Shown piece by piece: positions 62,106-64,000 of a stretch of DNA of 64,000 nucleotides; the stretch's first letter is position 1; every line of letters starts with the position of its first letter. The translations under genes were made by a program, and so were the position numbers. Below the pieces are notes generated by a model that searched no databases, was not told the DNA's origin, and saw only the letters and a program-made list of their open reading frames with translations. Source of the stretch: Plazaster borealis (taxonomy: Eukaryota > Echinodermata > Asteroidea > Forcipulatida > Labidiasteridae); NCBI GenBank assembly GCA_021014325.1, contig CM037460.1, positions 14,923,486 to 14,987,485 on the forward strand. Reading direction: 5' to 3'.

Positions 62106-63130
62106 GGACACTTCGTACCTTTGCCACTTCGTACCCTGGACACTTCGTACCTTTTGAAGGTACGAAGTGTCTTTGGACACTTCGTACCTTGGACACTTCG
62201 TACCTTCCCTTGAGACACTTCGTACCTTCTCACGAGACACTTCGTACCTTCAGACGAGACACTTCGTACCTTCAGGATTTCTGCATAGTTTCTGGATTTC
62301 TGCATCTAGAAACATTGCTAATAATATTAATAGACGGTGTCGTCAATAGACTTATTGCACCGATTGAGGGCGCCGTGCAGTAATGATTTAATAATAATTA
62401 CGTGTTGACTGATGGTGATGAGTATGAAAAAACCCGAATTAAACTCAAATGGTGTTTTATTTGTTTACATGTTGACCGAACCCAAATAATGTTTTATTTA
62501 TTTACATGTTGACTGATAGTGATGTAGGCTATGAAATAAAAACGAATCAAACCCAAATGGTATTTTATTTATTTACTTGTCCACTGATTATTTTTCGCTT
62601 TGTGATTGATGAGTTGAGTTTATGCAAACTGGGGGGAATGTAACCAATAGATTGCGTTATAACTGGGGGTAACGTAATCAGTAGATTGCGTTATAGTAAA
62701 CAGAACATTAACAGCTAATGACCCATTACAGCTAATGACCCATTACAGCTAATGACCCATTACCACCGCAAAACAGCATACCTATATATCCGTATAAACA
62801 TCGCCAGGAGATCGGGGCTCACAAACTTCCAGCGGAGCGGCGCCCTCTACTGGCTTATTGGAACGAATGGCTGATCCGCACGAATGTTACATTAAATTAT
62901 GATATTTTAAACTTCACACTGACAAGGACTTTCACATTTTAGACATTGATAACAATTCATGATGTATTCAGTTATATACTTTTATAATTTTACTGAAGGT
63001 ACGAAGTGACTCATCTGATGGTCACTTCGTACCCCGCCCACGGTACGAAGTGACCAATTTGGTTACGGTACGAAGTGTCCCGAAGGTACGAAGTGTCCAG
63101 GGTACGAAGTGGCAAAGGTACGAAGTGTCC
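62106..63130. mobile_element. 1-kb fold-back element with 16 CACTTCGTACC motifs
   Basis: GGACACTTCGTACCTTTGCC and the following bases are inverted exactly at the right end, which closes with AAGGTACGAAGTGTCC. The left 170 bp holds eight direct and one inverted CACTTCGTACC. The right 140 bp holds six GGTACGAAGTG and one opposite copy. Between them are a roughly 100-bp tandem duplication (62400-62590, GTTTTATTTATTTACATGTT), two ATAGATTGCGTTATA-type units and three 17-bp CAGCTAATGACCCATTA units (62711-62762). GGAATAAATG occurs just outside both ends. No protein is encoded. Confidence 0.85.
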
Positions 63131-63737
63131 GACATCCGGAATAAATGTATGGAAAAGATGCTAAATCTGACGACCACCTTTTCAGTCAGATTAGCCCAAA
63201 ATGTAATCCTATTCTTATTGCGATTTGATCATACATACTTGTACGGTTACATGTATTATAGTACTTACCGGTATATTACAGTGAATGAAAATGTCACAGT
63301 CGGATAAAGCACTTTAATCAAAAATACTGACTGGTGTCCTCCATACAGCACTGTGCTGTATTAAACTATTAAAATACTTTTACACTGGAGGAGGAACTAT
63401 TTTAATATTTATTATGTAGTTAATATTATTTTTGTTCTGGTACTATATTATTTATTTTTTTAACATAATTTGATTTAAATTTTGTATTGTGTTAAATACA
63501 TTTAATTGCATTATTTTTAGTGATGAAATTAAATTAATTTTAATCTTTCATTGATTTTTAAATTGCACACTTACATCCCGCCAGATCATATTTGTTATGC
63601 AAAATTTGTTCAAAGTGATTTATGGTGTGAAATTTTTGAGTAGAAGAAAGTGTTTCACTAACATCCGATTAACTGTGCAAGCTTTATTTTAATTTCTTTG
63701 CTTATGAAATTGCTATTAATTATGAGAAAAGAACTTT
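63131..63737. other. AT-rich intron or intergenic sequence
   Basis: No gene is recognised. An AATAAA on the minus strand (63683-63688) lies about 50 bases past the stop of the exon proposed next. The 85-codon plus-strand frame at its left is an extension through the fold-back repeats. Confidence 0.45.
63683..63688 (-). terminator. Possible poly(A) signal AATAAA
   Basis: It lies 50 bases downstream of the TAG of the candidate terminal exon on the minus strand, which supports that exon's being a real 3' end. In AT-rich DNA this hexamer is common, so the support is modest. Confidence 0.3.
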
Positions 63738-63845
63738 CTAACAGAAGTTCTCCATCTGAGCAAGATGTTCATGTGAACTTTTGTTTTCTTCTTTTTTATA
63801 AAGAAATATTTCTAGTCCACTAACATTAACAACCTCCTCTGCTAC
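63738..63845 (-). CDS. Candidate terminal exon of an unidentified gene
   Basis: An acceptor CTTTTTGCAG|GTA at 63846 is followed by 35 codons, VAEEVVNVSGLEIFLYKKEE then NKSSHEHLAQMENFC, to a TAG at 63738-63740. A nearby AATAAA follows. The composition looks like a real charged C terminus, but I recognise no family. The rest of the gene would lie beyond the right edge. Confidence 0.35.
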   Translation of the reverse strand, partial: VAEEVVNVSGLEIFLYKKEENKSSHEHLAQMENFC

Positions 63846-64000
63846 CTGCAAAAAGAAATGCTGCATAATGTTTGCAGCCACTTTTAAAAATTTGCGTCAT
63901 CAGTGCTCCAAAATTGTTGCATTTGTGCATTCTTAAAAGTTGAACAGTTGTCATTTACCAAACTTTATACTATACATATTAATTATACGTTAATTAACAT

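Noticed and set aside
61979..62305. 108-codon minus frame with repeated YEVS/RGTKCP peptides
   Set aside because: It reads through the iterated CACTTCGTACC motif; the repeats are in the DNA and differ in frame on the other strand.

Overview
This is AT-rich metazoan nuclear DNA. It holds a few widely spaced, intron-containing genes in a dense background of short interspersed repeats. The proteins (FIT2-, GDAP1-, tyrosine aminotransferase-, TP53RK- and cytochrome b5-like) are animal-type, and all but one are split by GT-AG introns. The repeat spectrum (tRNA-derived SINEs, TTAA-flanked palindromic elements, CR1/jockey-like LINE fragments) suggests a marine invertebrate deuterostome. An echinoderm is my best guess, but no species marker is visible.

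Layout. 1-2 kb: hairpins, a SINE and the first coding exon of TP53RK (KEOPS kinase) on the minus strand. 6.2-14.1 kb: a complete five-coding-exon GDAP1-like gene on the plus strand, head-to-head with TP53RK. 16.4-19.3 kb: transposon-derived intergenic DNA. 20.3-21.1 kb: an uninterrupted FITM2/FIT2 gene on the minus strand. 22.6-24.2 kb: a tandem duplication and a 1.1-kb satellite-like array. 25-32 kb: interspersed repeats, including a nested LINE-in-MITE composite. 32.1-58.3 kb: a tyrosine aminotransferase (TAT) gene on the minus strand with eleven recognisable coding exons plus a possible twelfth, 423 residues from the nearest in-frame ATG. It is inflated by repeat-filled introns, one of 11.4 kb. 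61.3 kb: first coding exon of a cytochrome b5 gene on the plus strand, divergent from TAT. It is followed by a 1-kb fold-back element carrying sixteen copies of an 11-bp motif. Two orphan terminal exons are proposed on the minus strand at 60.7 and 63.8 kb with low confidence.

The genes do not form a pathway: tRNA modification (TP53RK), mitochondrial/peroxisomal membrane biology (GDAP1), ER lipid homeostasis (FITM2), tyrosine catabolism (TAT) and membrane electron transfer (cytochrome b5). The unusual content is the repeats. A TTAA-flanked palindromic MITE family appears to mix its arms and central stems. There are nested insertions whose empty sites lie elsewhere in the window. Two element groups have 4-bp direct flanking repeats, one carrying repeated GTAACGTCCGTAAC-type motifs. 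No CRISPR arrays, rRNA, bacterial operons or viral genomes were seen. All coordinates come from manual reading; splice junctions were chosen from GT/AG signals, reading phase and remembered family conservation.
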